A stretch of 64,000 nucleotides of DNA from Algoriphagus sp. (GTDB lineage: Bacteria; Bacteroidota; Bacteroidia; Cytophagales; Cyclobacteriaceae). The DNA lies in NCBI GenBank assembly GCA_029945945.1, contig JAQSDM010000011.1:124001-188000 (forward strand), read 5' to 3'. Shown piece after piece: positions 34,597 through 43,320 of this stretch (positions within the stretch are counted from its first letter, which is position 1; every line of letters begins with the position of its first letter). The notes under the pieces are model-generated. The model was not told the origin of the DNA. It saw only the letters and a program-made list of their open reading frames with translations, and ran no database searches. The translations under genes and the position numbers were made by a program.

Positions 34597-35721
34597 TTAT
34601 ACGTAGTTATTGAGCATCACAGGCATCACTAGCATCAGGATGTCCTCGTTTGGATCTTGCTCAGCAGGTAAAATCAGACCTGCTCTGTTTGGGGCACTGA
34701 ATCTCAGACTTACTTCTTTGCAAGAAAGGTTGTTCAGCATTTCCACCAGGAATTTTGCGTTGAATCCGATTTCGATATCCTCTCCATCGTGATCGCAAGA
34801 CAATCTTTCGTTTGCCTCGTTGGAGAAATCCAAATCCTCTGCAGAGATCATCAACTCGCTGCCGGTCAGTTTCAATCTAACCTGATGCGTAGTTTTGTTC
34901 GCATAAATCGCGATACGACGCAACGAGCTCAACAATTCCATACGATCGATATTCATCCTGTTGGGATTGTCAACCGGAATTACATTTTCGTAATCAGGGA
35001 ATCTCTCGTCAATCAAACGGCAGATCATTTTGATGCTGTTGAACTTAAAGTAAGCGTTGGAATTATTGAATTCAACAGTTACTGGTACATTTTCAGAAGG
35101 CAAAGTTGACTTCAGCAAGTTCAACGCTTTACGAGGGATGATCAGGCTTGCCGCATTTGGGGAAGCCACATCCACTCTTCTGTATCGTACCAAACGGTGA
35201 CCGTCTGTAGCTACGAAAGTAGTGTTGGTTGCGCTCAGGTTGATGTAAACACCCGTCATTGCCGGTCTCAACTCGTCGCTGCTTGTTGCAAAAATTGTAT
35301 TCGAAACCGCGCTTGAAAGTACTTCTGTAGACATATCTACTACAGTCGCATTGCTTACGGTCGGGATCTTCGGAAAGTCAGTTGCGTTTTCACCTGCAAG
35401 TCTGTAACGACCGTTATCAGAACTGATTTCGACAGCATAGGTATCATGATCGATGCTGAAAGTCACCGGCTGCTCAGGTAAGTTTTTCAAAGTCTCGATC
35501 AGGATTCTAGCAGGCACTGCGATATTTCCATCTTCTTTTGCCTCCACGTGAATCTCAGTCATCATGGATGTCTGAAGATCAGAGGCAGTGATGGTCAATT
35601 TGCTGTCTTTGATCTCAAAAAGAAAGTTCTCTAAAATTGGCACAACAGGGTTGGTAGTCACCACACCGTTAATTGCCGAAAGCTGCTTTAACAAGGCAGA
35701 AGAGGAAACAATAAATTTCAT
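34597..35721 (-). CDS. dnaN: DNA polymerase III subunit beta (sliding clamp)
   Basis: A 374-residue protein with the three-domain clamp fold; MKFIVSSSALLKQLSAINGV and ILENFLFEIKDSKLTITASD start the first domain, RYRLAGENATDFPKIP follows, and the C-terminus ends in LVMPVMLNNYV, typical of the family (PMR/L tail). It forms the ring that tethers polymerase to DNA. It stands alone, without dnaA or recF, between the gldG end and a terminator. Confidence 0.97.
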   Translation of the reverse strand: MKFIVSSSALLKQLSAINGVVTTNPVVPILENFLFEIKDSKLTITASDLQTSMMTEIHVEAKEDGNIAVPARILIETLKNLPEQPVTFSIDHDTYAVEISSDNGRYRLAGENATDFPKIPTVSNATVVDMSTEVLSSAVSNTIFATSSDELRPAMTGVYINLSATNTTFVATDGHRLVRYRRVDVASPNAASLIIPRKALNLLKSTLPSENVPVTVEFNNSNAYFKFNSIKMICRLIDERFPDYENVIPVDNPNRMNIDRMELLSSLRRIAIYANKTTHQVRLKLTGSELMISAEDLDFSNEANERLSCDHDGEDIEIGFNAKFLVEMLNNLSCKEVSLRFSAPNRAGLILPAEQDPNEDILMLVMPVMLNNYV

Positions 35722-35848
35722 ATCGTAGGGCTTATTTAATTTTACTTTTGAATGGTGGTAAATTTATAAATAAAATCGAATTGGACAGGAGGTCCTCCGG
35801 TCGAAACTCTGGAAAATTATTAAAAACGAAGGTAACCATCCGTCTCGT

Positions 35849-37531
35849 TTATTTTTTAGAAAATTTATTTTTCCTGATTCCCCAAACCATCGCTCCAAAG
35901 ATCATCAACACCACAACGGGAGCCAGGACATTGACAGTTTGCCAAAAGACTTTCTGCTGCGCCACTTTTACTTTATTCAAGGGTCTGATTTGGAAAGTTC
36001 GTGTTCGGGAAGCGATGATGCCCTCCGGATCGGAAAGGTACTGGACAAGATTTCTGAGCAGAAGCTTATTTGCAAAAGTAGTCTGCACAAAAGGATCCTC
36101 GCCTAATGCCAAAGGACTTCCATCCTGAAGATTGGTTTGGCTTTGGAAGACATCCCCATCTCCAAAAACCAGCACTTTTCCGCTTCCGGATTCTTTAAAA
36201 TCTGCTTTTTCAAAGCCATCAGGAACAAATCGATTTTTGAAAAGCGAGGTAAATTCTCCTTCCAGCAAATATGCCATCGGAAGATTTTTCAAGCCATATT
36301 CTTCAGCCACCGGCTGCTTATCCATATCGTTGAATGCAACTCTCACCGGAGCAGGCAGAATCCTTGAAAAGTCAGAAGAAAAGATCAGAGGAGTTTTTTT
36401 CACTCCATCAGCTTTCACAGTATCCAGGCTACTGACAAATCGGAAATTAATCACGTCAAGACCTTTGGTGATCGGGTGACTTTGCACGCGACCGGCTTGT
36501 ACATAAAACGGCCAAGGCAATGGAACCATCTGCTCCTGATTTCCAAAATTTCCGGCCATAACGGGGAAATACCCAAAGTTCATATCCTGAATCAGGTCTT
36601 TGTTTACCCTGATTCCGTAGCGGAAAAGCAGATTTTCCAAGCCTGAATCCACCGGCATCGCTATTGTCCCCTCTCCTCCTGCGTTTTCAATATCTACCGC
36701 AACTCCATCAATCAGCACAACCAGATTTCCTCCGTTCATCACGTATTGATCAAGCAGGTAAACTTCCCGCTCGGAGTACAAATCTCTTGGTCCCTGAATA
36801 AAAATAAGGCTGAAATTTTTGAGGTCTTCAACGGATTTTGCCTGATCCAATGGAACTTTGAACAGCTCAAATTCACCGTCCAGTGCCTCCACCAAACCGA
36901 ACCCTTCGTCTCCGCTCATCTCCCCATGACCGATAATCATGGCAATTGAGTTGGACCCAGGTGAAATCAATTTTTTGATGGCATTGCTCATCTCAAATTC
37001 AAGATTTTCGATGGATTGGTTCAGGATCTGGTCAGGGCTCATGCCTCGCTCCCCTTTCAGCACCAATGCTCCGGTTTCAAATTCTTCATTCATCACCAGA
37101 AAACCTGGGAAAATCATGGTTGCCTGCTGACCGGAATTTTGTCTTTCAAAAAGATTGGTCGGGTTGATCCCGTATTCGTTCAACGTGAAAATAAATTCCT
37201 CCTGCTCTTCCTTTGGGAGGCTCAGCGGGTCAAAATAAGAGAAGGTGATTTTCTCAGGGCTGTAAGCATTGAAAGTTCGAACGGTTTCCTCGATGGATTT
37301 CTGAAGGCGGCGCATTCCTCCGGGAAGATTTTCACCGACCAGAAGAATCTCGACATGAATTGGTTCGGTAATTCCCGAAAGTACTTGCTGCGTGGCCGGA
37401 TGAAGTGAATAGCGTTTTTCCTCGGTGAGGTCAATTCGGAATCGGGCAAAAAGAGCAAGCAAAACGAAAATCACCAATCCTCCGATCAGGATCAACCAGG
37501 GCTTCAAGATATGTGAGATTGGCTTTTTCAT
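35849..37531 (-). CDS. gldG: gliding motility-associated protein GldG
   Basis: A 560-residue protein of the Gld ABC system. A hydrophobic helix near residues 12-30 (WLILIGGLVIFVLLALFA) and a second one close to the C-terminus (about 530-552) anchor a large periplasmic domain (family: ABC-type uncharacterised transport, GldG). LTEEKRYSLHPATQQVLSGI is the hallmark start. GldA, GldF and GldG form a transporter needed for gliding in Flavobacterium johnsoniae. Its start overlaps the gldF stop by 4 bases (ATGA). Confidence 0.95.
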   Translation of the reverse strand: MKKPISHILKPWLILIGGLVIFVLLALFARFRIDLTEEKRYSLHPATQQVLSGITEPIHVEILLVGENLPGGMRRLQKSIEETVRTFNAYSPEKITFSYFDPLSLPKEEQEEFIFTLNEYGINPTNLFERQNSGQQATMIFPGFLVMNEEFETGALVLKGERGMSPDQILNQSIENLEFEMSNAIKKLISPGSNSIAMIIGHGEMSGDEGFGLVEALDGEFELFKVPLDQAKSVEDLKNFSLIFIQGPRDLYSEREVYLLDQYVMNGGNLVVLIDGVAVDIENAGGEGTIAMPVDSGLENLLFRYGIRVNKDLIQDMNFGYFPVMAGNFGNQEQMVPLPWPFYVQAGRVQSHPITKGLDVINFRFVSSLDTVKADGVKKTPLIFSSDFSRILPAPVRVAFNDMDKQPVAEEYGLKNLPMAYLLEGEFTSLFKNRFVPDGFEKADFKESGSGKVLVFGDGDVFQSQTNLQDGSPLALGEDPFVQTTFANKLLLRNLVQYLSDPEGIIASRTRTFQIRPLNKVKVAQQKVFWQTVNVLAPVVVLMIFGAMVWGIRKNKFSKK

Positions 37532-38247
37532 TTGTTTCTCAAGACCAAAACACTACCTCCCAAAAACAACCAGATCATTCCCAAGAGGAAGAAGATATCT
37601 GTAGAATCCACCACGCCACGGCTCAAGTTGATGTAATGATAGCTCAGACTGAGTTCCTCAGACCAGTAAGACCAGACACCCAACTGCAAATCTGCAATGG
37701 CAGAAAATCCGAAATAGAGCACAAAACACAAGAAAACTCCCAACACGAATGCGACGACTTGTTGCGAAGTCAATGAACTAGCAAATAACCCAACCGCTGC
37801 AAATACGGCTCCGATTCCCAGCAATCCGATCCAGGAACCAAAGAATCCGGCCTGATCGAGATTCCCAACAGGATCTCCGAGTTGGACGATGCTGAAGAAA
37901 TACAAAAGCGTAGGCAGAACCGCCAGGGAAACAAGACAGATTAAAGCCAGGTATTTCGCCAAAATTATTTGAACCAATGAAAGCGGCGAAGTACGAAGCA
38001 ATTCCCAGGTTCCGGTCTTTCGCTCATCTGCGATTGCTCGCATCGAAAGTGCCGGAACCAAAAAAGTAAATACATAAGGTGTGTAAGTGAAAAGCGCTTC
38101 CAGATCCGCAAAACCATATTCCAACACGCTGCTTTCCGGAAACACCCAGACGATCAATCCCAGCGCCACCAGAAACAACGCCAGCACGAGGTAGCCCAGC
38201 AGGCTCCCGAAAAAGGCATTGATTTCTTTCAGAAAGAGGCTTTTCAT
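37528..38247 (-). CDS. gldF: gliding motility-associated ABC permease GldF
   Basis: A 239-residue ABC-2-type permease with six predicted membrane helices (the first at about residues 14-34). RAIADERKTGTWELLRTSPL is the cytoplasmic coupling region. It pairs with GldA and GldG. It overlaps both neighbours by 4 bases, so the three proteins are co-translated. Confidence 0.95.
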   Translation of the reverse strand: MKSLFLKEINAFFGSLLGYLVLALFLVALGLIVWVFPESSVLEYGFADLEALFTYTPYVFTFLVPALSMRAIADERKTGTWELLRTSPLSLVQIILAKYLALICLVSLAVLPTLLYFFSIVQLGDPVGNLDQAGFFGSWIGLLGIGAVFAAVGLFASSLTSQQVVAFVLGVFLCFVLYFGFSAIADLQLGVWSYWSEELSLSYHYINLSRGVVDSTDIFFLLGMIWLFLGGSVLVLRNK

Positions 38248-39149
38248 TTCGTGATTTCGCGGAATATTTGTTCCAGATTCTTTTTGTTTTGATTCAGGCT
38301 AATAAGGTTGAGCGAGTGATCGCGGACCAGATTCATAATTGCTTTTCGAGCCTCGGACGGATCCTGACAGGCGATCAATATTTCCTTTTTGCCTTTGGAT
38401 CCAAAACTGATTTTTCCCAGATTTTCAAACCAGTTCAGCTCCATTTCCTCTTCCGTTTCTAAGACTAACTGAGCCTCATCAGCTCCGGACTTCAGGGTTT
38501 CCAGGGATTCGGAAGCGAGGATTTTCCCCTTGTTGATGATTACCACGTCTTTGCAGATTGCCTCAACTTCCTGCATGATATGAGTCGAAAGAATCAGGGT
38601 TTTATTTTGTGCGATCTCTTTGATCAGATTCCGGATTTCCACCAATTGATTCGGATCTAGTCCGGTGGTGGGTTCGTCCAAAATGATTACTTGAGGATCG
38701 TGAATCAATGCTCTTGCCAATCCAACTCGCTGTCTGTAGCCTTTGGAAAGCTGCCCGATTTTCTTGTGTTGCTCGGGTTCCAGTCCTGTGCGGTGAAGAA
38801 GTTCCTTGGTTCGATTTTCGAGATGCTTTCCGCTAAGTCCATATACTCCGCCTGAGAAAGCCAAAAACTCTCTCACATACATGTCGAGGTAAAGCGGATT
38901 ATGCTCCGGCAAATACCCGATCAACGGGCTTACTTCCTTGGGATTGTTGAGTGCGTCTTTTCCCAGCACTTTCACCGAACCTGAATCCACTTGCAAAAAT
39001 CCGGTAATGATTTTCATCGTGGTGGATTTCCCTGCTCCGTTGGGACCCAGGAAACCTAAGATTCTCCCCGGTGTAGCAGAAAAGCTCACTCCGTCGAGCG
39101 CTTTTTGAGATCCGTACAGCTTGGTAAGTTGGGAGACTTCGAGTGACAT
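38244..39149 (-). CDS. gldA: gliding motility-associated ABC ATPase GldA
   Basis: A 301-residue ATPase: Walker A GPNGAGKSTT (34-43), Q-loop IGYLPEHNPLYLDM, signature LSKGYRQRVGLARAL, Walker B VIILDEPTTGLDP, H-loop STHIMQE. The C-terminal extension (about residues 220-301) is normal for GldA. It heads the gldA-gldF-gldG operon. In F. johnsoniae gldA is separate from gldFG; here all three are contiguous. Confidence 0.93.
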   Translation of the reverse strand: MSLEVSQLTKLYGSQKALDGVSFSATPGRILGFLGPNGAGKSTTMKIITGFLQVDSGSVKVLGKDALNNPKEVSPLIGYLPEHNPLYLDMYVREFLAFSGGVYGLSGKHLENRTKELLHRTGLEPEQHKKIGQLSKGYRQRVGLARALIHDPQVIILDEPTTGLDPNQLVEIRNLIKEIAQNKTLILSTHIMQEVEAICKDVVIINKGKILASESLETLKSGADEAQLVLETEEEMELNWFENLGKISFGSKGKKEILIACQDPSEARKAIMNLVRDHSLNLISLNQNKKNLEQIFREITK

Positions 39150-39260
39150 AGAGGGTTTTAAACCAGTTCAAAAATAGGGTTAAAAAAGCAGAATCTGCAT
39201 TTGATACAATCTAAAAAAATCAATGATCAGCTACAGGAATCAGTTTCGATAAAATCAAAA

Positions 39261-39352
39261 CTGAAAACTGCGGCTGATCACTTACTTTTCCAAAGAATGA
39301 GATATCTCTCTACGTTCGATATGACAGCGACTAAATACTGAGACTGATCAAT
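39261..39352 (-). repeat. dispersed intergenic repeat, copy B
   Basis: It is the reverse-strand counterpart of copy A (32191-32276). Read on the minus strand it shows ttgatcagtctcag, a hairpin atatc / gatat, the block atctcattctttggaaaag, and gccgcagttttcag at its end. It lies in the 218-base gap between the SDR gene and gldA. Confidence 0.75.
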
Positions 39353-39367
39353 GAAACAGAATACTTT

Positions 39368-40066
39368 TTATTGCTTCCCTTTCGGTCTGAGTGGCCTGCA
39401 TTCCACATCCGCCACAAAGTAATTCGGATGAGTTTCCAGCGTTTGGACGATGGTTTGGGCCACGTCAATCGGGCGCATCATGTTTTCATTCGCTCCCATT
39501 CCGGGGATTGAATCAAAGAAATTGGTCTGAATCGAACCTGGATAAATCGTAGAAACTTTGATTCCAAAGTCTCTCAACTCCATGTACATCGAATGAGAAA
39601 TTCCTCTCACCGCATGCTTTGTACCCACATATCCGGCAAAATTTGCTACTCCGTTCAGGCCTGCGATCGAAGCTACATTCAGAATATGACCTTCATCTGC
39701 AGCTTTCATCGCCGGAACTAATCTTTTACTCACGTAGAAAATCCCGTGAACATTGGTGTCGAACATGGATTTCCAGTCTTCCGAAGACATTTCTTCAAAC
39801 TTCCCTGCAACCCCAAAACCCGCATTATTTACCAGAATTCGGATATCCGAACCCAGTTTGGAAACTGTCTCCTGATACGCTTTTTCTACCTGATCCTCTA
39901 CTGATACATCGCAGGAGAAAAAGTGAAAATTCTCATGCTGAAAGCTTGGAGCTGTTCGGCCCCAACCTGCAACGATGGTTCCTTTTTCCAATAAAAGTTT
40001 GATCAATTCAAGACCGATGCCTTTGCTTACTCCGGTGACTACTGCTATTTGTTTATCGAGATTCAT
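39368..40066 (-). CDS. SDR-family oxidoreductase
   Basis: A 232-residue short-chain dehydrogenase with TGVSKGIG (11-18), NNAGFG, the Ser of NVASIAG and Y-x3-K in GYVGTKHA. The cofactor strand (GWGRTA) lacks an acidic residue and carries Arg, which favours NADP(H). The substrate is unknown. It is monocistronic. Confidence 0.88.
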   Translation of the reverse strand: MNLDKQIAVVTGVSKGIGLELIKLLLEKGTIVAGWGRTAPSFQHENFHFFSCDVSVEDQVEKAYQETVSKLGSDIRILVNNAGFGVAGKFEEMSSEDWKSMFDTNVHGIFYVSKRLVPAMKAADEGHILNVASIAGLNGVANFAGYVGTKHAVRGISHSMYMELRDFGIKVSTIYPGSIQTNFFDSIPGMGANENMMRPIDVAQTIVQTLETHPNYFVADVECRPLRPKGKQ

Positions 40067-40215
40067 AGATTCTAGTTTAGGTTAGAAAGCTTAAAAAGGC
40101 CGAATAGTTCTCCATCCATCAAATTTCTGTTTGGAGCCATCGTGCGGTTAAACTCCAAATTACTATTTTCACAACTCGACAAAGTTGCAATCCAAACCAC
40201 TAACCAAATAAACAA

Positions 40216-41508
40216 ATGAAAAAACTGATACTCCCCTTATTTCTTGTAAGTGGAATCACTGTAGGCCAAACCAAGCTAAAACCGGCAATTGACAAGCAGG
40301 CAGCAGCTATCGAGACCAAAGTGATCGAATGGAGACGCGATATTCACAAAAATCCTGAGTTGGGAAACAATGAAATTCGTACTGCCAAGATGATCGCGGA
40401 TCATCTTCGCTCACTCGGAATTGAAGTGACCGAAGGGGTCGCAGTCACAGGTGTGGTGGGTGTACTGAAAGGCGGAAAGCCCGGACCAACTGTCGCTTTG
40501 CGTGCTGATATGGACGCACTTCCGGTAACGGAGCGGGTGGATTTGCCTTTCAAATCAACGGTTACTACGACTTACAACGGACAGCAAACCGGCGTCATGC
40601 ATGCCTGCGGACACGATACACACGTAGCCATCCTGATGGGTGTGGCTGAAGTTTTGGCTGGAATGAAAAATGAACTCCAGGGCAATGTCAAGTTTATTTT
40701 CCAACCTGCTGAAGAAGGAATTTACCAGGATGGAGTCACTTCCTGGGGAGCCAAGCAAATGGTGGAAGAAGGCGTGATGAAGGATGTGGATGCAATTTTC
40801 GGCTTGCATATTTCTTCCCAAACTGAAGTGGGCAAAATCGGATACCGTTCAGGACCTGCTCAAGCTGCTGTAGATAATTTGGAAATAATCGTGCACGGAA
40901 CTCAGGCTCATGGTGCTTCTCCTTGGTCAGGCGTAGATCCGATTGTGACTTCTTCGCAGATCATCACAGGTTTGCAAACCATCCTTTCACGAAGTGTAAA
41001 TGTCACCCAAAATCCGGCGGTAGTTACCGTAGGCGCAATTCATGGGGGTATCCGCCACAACATTATTCCAGAGAAAGTGGAAATGATCGGTACCATCCGG
41101 ACTTTCGGAGAAGACCAGCAAATCTTGGTGCATAAAAGAATCACCGAAATCGCAACAAACATCGCAGAAAGTGCAGGAGCAAGAGCTGAGGTAAATATCA
41201 CCAAACTCTATCCTACCACAGTGAACGATCCGGATCTGACTGCGAAAATGGTAGCCACCCTTGAATCAGCTGCCGGAAAAGAAAATGTAAGAGTTAACCC
41301 GCCGGTAACTGGCGCAGAGGATTTCAGCTTTTATCAAAGAGAAAAGCCGGGGCTATTTATTGGTTTGGGAGGAATGAAAAAAGGCGGTGATCCGACCAAA
41401 ACTCCTTCTCACCATACGCCTGATTTCTACATCGACGAAGGTGGATTTCTGCTTGGCATGCGTGTCTTGAGCTACTTTGTGGTGGATTATATGGGGATGC
41501 AGAAGTGA
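40216..41508 (+). CDS. exported M20D amidohydrolase, tandem copy 1
   Basis: A 430-residue hydrolase of the hippurate/IAA-amino-acid hydrolase type. A short signal (MKKLILPLFLVSGITVGQ) precedes the M20D domain. Metal motifs: HACGHDTHVA with the binding Cys and His, FQPAEEG, FGLHI, and HHTPDF near the C-terminus. It likely removes an acyl group from an amino acid or peptide in the periplasm. The paralogue at 41770 shares nearly the full length; this copy has a two-residue insertion after the QPAEEG motif. Confidence 0.9.
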   Translation: MKKLILPLFLVSGITVGQTKLKPAIDKQAAAIETKVIEWRRDIHKNPELGNNEIRTAKMIADHLRSLGIEVTEGVAVTGVVGVLKGGKPGPTVALRADMDALPVTERVDLPFKSTVTTTYNGQQTGVMHACGHDTHVAILMGVAEVLAGMKNELQGNVKFIFQPAEEGIYQDGVTSWGAKQMVEEGVMKDVDAIFGLHISSQTEVGKIGYRSGPAQAAVDNLEIIVHGTQAHGASPWSGVDPIVTSSQIITGLQTILSRSVNVTQNPAVVTVGAIHGGIRHNIIPEKVEMIGTIRTFGEDQQILVHKRITEIATNIAESAGARAEVNITKLYPTTVNDPDLTAKMVATLESAAGKENVRVNPPVTGAEDFSFYQREKPGLFIGLGGMKKGGDPTKTPSHHTPDFYIDEGGFLLGMRVLSYFVVDYMGMQK

Positions 41509-41540
41509 TTGAGAAGTAAGACTTAAGATTTAAGATTTGG

Positions 41541-41577
41541 TCCATAGACCATAGTCAATAGTCCATAAATAATAGTC
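41541..41577. repeat. intergenic tccat/gacta-type repeat, first site
   Basis: Three close variants of one unit (tccatagaccatagtc, aatagtccat, aatagtc) lie in the gap between the two amidohydrolase genes. Similar sequence recurs after the second copy at about 43089-43115. Confidence 0.45.
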
Positions 41578-41605
41578 TCTGGTTTTCTAGTCAATGGAAA
41601 AAAAC

Positions 41606-41636
41606 AAAGCCCGGTTCTGGAAAGGATCGGGCTTTT
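41606..41636 (+). terminator. Rho-independent terminator after amidohydrolase copy 1
   Basis: The stem aaagcccg / cgggcttt with a 14-base loop is followed by tatt. It lies about 98 bases after the stop. Confidence 0.78.
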
Positions 41637-41769
41637 ATTGTTTGGCGAGGTTGGGTTATTGAGTTAATCTCTTGCTGCGCAAATTCCAAATTCCCTTTCT
41701 GTCAATTTAATACATTGACCTTCTGCACATTTTTCTAAATTTGAGAAACAGCGATATAAACCATCCTCC

Positions 41770-43056
41770 ATGAAGAGAATTATTTTACCAATGCTATTGA
41801 TTTCGGCGACAGCCATTGGCCAGACAAAGCTGAGACCAGCTATAGACAAACAAGCAACTGCAATCGAATCCAAAGTGATCGAATGGCGTCGTGACTTTCA
41901 CGAGCATCCGGAACTTGGAAATCAAGAAGTTCGCACTGCGAAAATAATTGCTGATCACCTTCGCTCCCTCGGGATGGAAGTGACCGAAAATGTTGCAGTA
42001 ACAGGAGTTGTCGGCGTTCTGAAAGGCGGAAAACCCGGCCCAATGGTCGCTCTTCGAGCCGATATGGATGCACTTCCGGTGACGGAGCGAGTTGACGTTC
42101 CATTCAAATCCACAGTGACTGCAACCTTCAATAATCAACAAACTGGCGTCATGCATGCTTGCGGACACGATTCACACGTGGCAATTTTGATGGGAGCGGC
42201 TGAAGTTCTTGCCGGAATGAAAGACCAACTGGAAGGATCCGTCAAATTTATTTTTCAGCCTGCTGAAGAAGGCGTTTCTGATGTCGAAATGGCCGGAGCT
42301 GAGTTGATGGTAAAAGAAGGAGTGATGAATGATGTGGATGCGATTTTTGGTCTGCATATATGGGCACAAGTGGAGGCCGGAAAAATCGGCTATCGCTCAG
42401 GTCCTTCCATGGCAGCTGTTGATATTCTTGGGATCGACGTTCATGGTACTCAGGCTCACGGAGCTTCTCCATGGTCCGGTGTGGATCCGATTGTGACTTC
42501 TTCTCAGATTGTCATGGGTTTGCAAACGATCCTTTCACGAAGTGTAAACATCACCCAAAACCCTGCTATCGTGACCATCGGAGCTATTCATGGGGGCATC
42601 CGCCACAATATCATCCCTGAGAAAGTGGAAATGATCGGCACTATCCGGACTTTCGGCGCTGAGCAACAAGCTTTGGTCCACCGAAGAATTACCGAAATCG
42701 CAACCAACATCGCTGAAAGCGCCGGAGCAAAAGCTGAGGTTAGCATCACAAAACTTTACCCCGCGACGATCAACCCTCCTGAATTGACTGCCAAAATGGT
42801 TCCTTCGCTAAAGGCTGCGGCAGGAGATGCAAACTTAATCGTGATGGATCCAATGACGGGTTCTGAAGATTTCAGTTTCTTCCAACAGGAAAAACCCGGA
42901 TTCTTCATTTTCCTGGGCGGCATGAAAAAAGGCGCGGATCCTCTGAAAACTCCTTCTCATCACACTCCTGATTTCTATCTTGACGAAAGTGGTTTCATCC
43001 TTGGCGTAAGAACTTTGAGCTACTTCGTGGTGGATTATATGGGAATGAAGAAATAA
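41770..43056 (+). CDS. exported M20D amidohydrolase, tandem copy 2
   Basis: A 428-residue paralogue of the gene just upstream, with a similar signal (MKRIILPMLLISATAIGQ) and the same metal motifs HACGHDSHVA, FQPAEEG, FGLHI and HHTPDF. The two are near-identical in many blocks (for example AQAHGASPWSGVDPIVTSSQ). Differences cluster around the QPAEEG loop, at FGLHIWAQVEAG against FGLHISSQTEVG, and in the C-terminal third, all near the expected substrate pocket. The pair arose by tandem duplication and has since diverged. Confidence 0.9.
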   Translation: MKRIILPMLLISATAIGQTKLRPAIDKQATAIESKVIEWRRDFHEHPELGNQEVRTAKIIADHLRSLGMEVTENVAVTGVVGVLKGGKPGPMVALRADMDALPVTERVDVPFKSTVTATFNNQQTGVMHACGHDSHVAILMGAAEVLAGMKDQLEGSVKFIFQPAEEGVSDVEMAGAELMVKEGVMNDVDAIFGLHIWAQVEAGKIGYRSGPSMAAVDILGIDVHGTQAHGASPWSGVDPIVTSSQIVMGLQTILSRSVNITQNPAIVTIGAIHGGIRHNIIPEKVEMIGTIRTFGAEQQALVHRRITEIATNIAESAGAKAEVSITKLYPATINPPELTAKMVPSLKAAAGDANLIVMDPMTGSEDFSFFQQEKPGFFIFLGGMKKGADPLKTPSHHTPDFYLDESGFILGVRTLSYFVVDYMGMKK

Positions 43057-43088
43057 GAAGGATTTGGGATTTTGATTTAGGATATGAG

Positions 43089-43115
43089 ATTTTAGTCCAT
43101 GATCGATGGACCATT
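43089..43115. repeat. intergenic tccat/gacca-type repeat, second site
   Basis: gattttagtccat and atggaccatt lie in the gap after copy 2 in the same setting (right before the terminator) as the repeat after copy 1, which suggests it was part of the duplicated unit or of the same repeat family. Confidence 0.4.
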
Positions 43116-43121
43116 GTTATT

Positions 43122-43157
43122 AAAAAGGCCCGGTTCTTTTCAGAATCGGGCCTTTTT
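43122..43157. terminator. Rho-independent terminator after amidohydrolase copy 2
   Basis: A 16-bp stem with one G-T pair (arms aaaaaggcccggttct and agaatcgggccttttt), 4-base loop and T-rich arm. The A-rich opposite arm allows activity on both strands. Confidence 0.9.
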
Positions 43158-43320
43158 GATTTTATATCATTAGTGAGATGACCACTAAACGGTTTTCTTC
43201 AAGTTCCTTGAGGAAAGGTAATTTCTTTTTGCTCGGAACCTTTGGAAAGTTCTTGAGACCTTTTCAAAAAAGGAACAAACTGGAAACTGGTCTTCTATCT
43301 TGATGCTTGAAGGACAAAAT

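Noticed and set aside
35786..35801. aggaggtcct palindrome between gldG and dnaN as a terminator
   Set aside because: The loop is almost absent and no T-run follows; at most a small palindrome.
32191..39352. The dispersed repeats as ends of an inserted mobile element
   Set aside because: The copies are inverted, each is complete in itself, and the genes between them (including dnaN and gldAFG) are core genes with uniform character; no integrase or transposase is present.
40216..43056. The tandem amidohydrolases as an assembly duplication
   Set aside because: The copies differ at many codons and in length, so they are genuine diverged paralogues.
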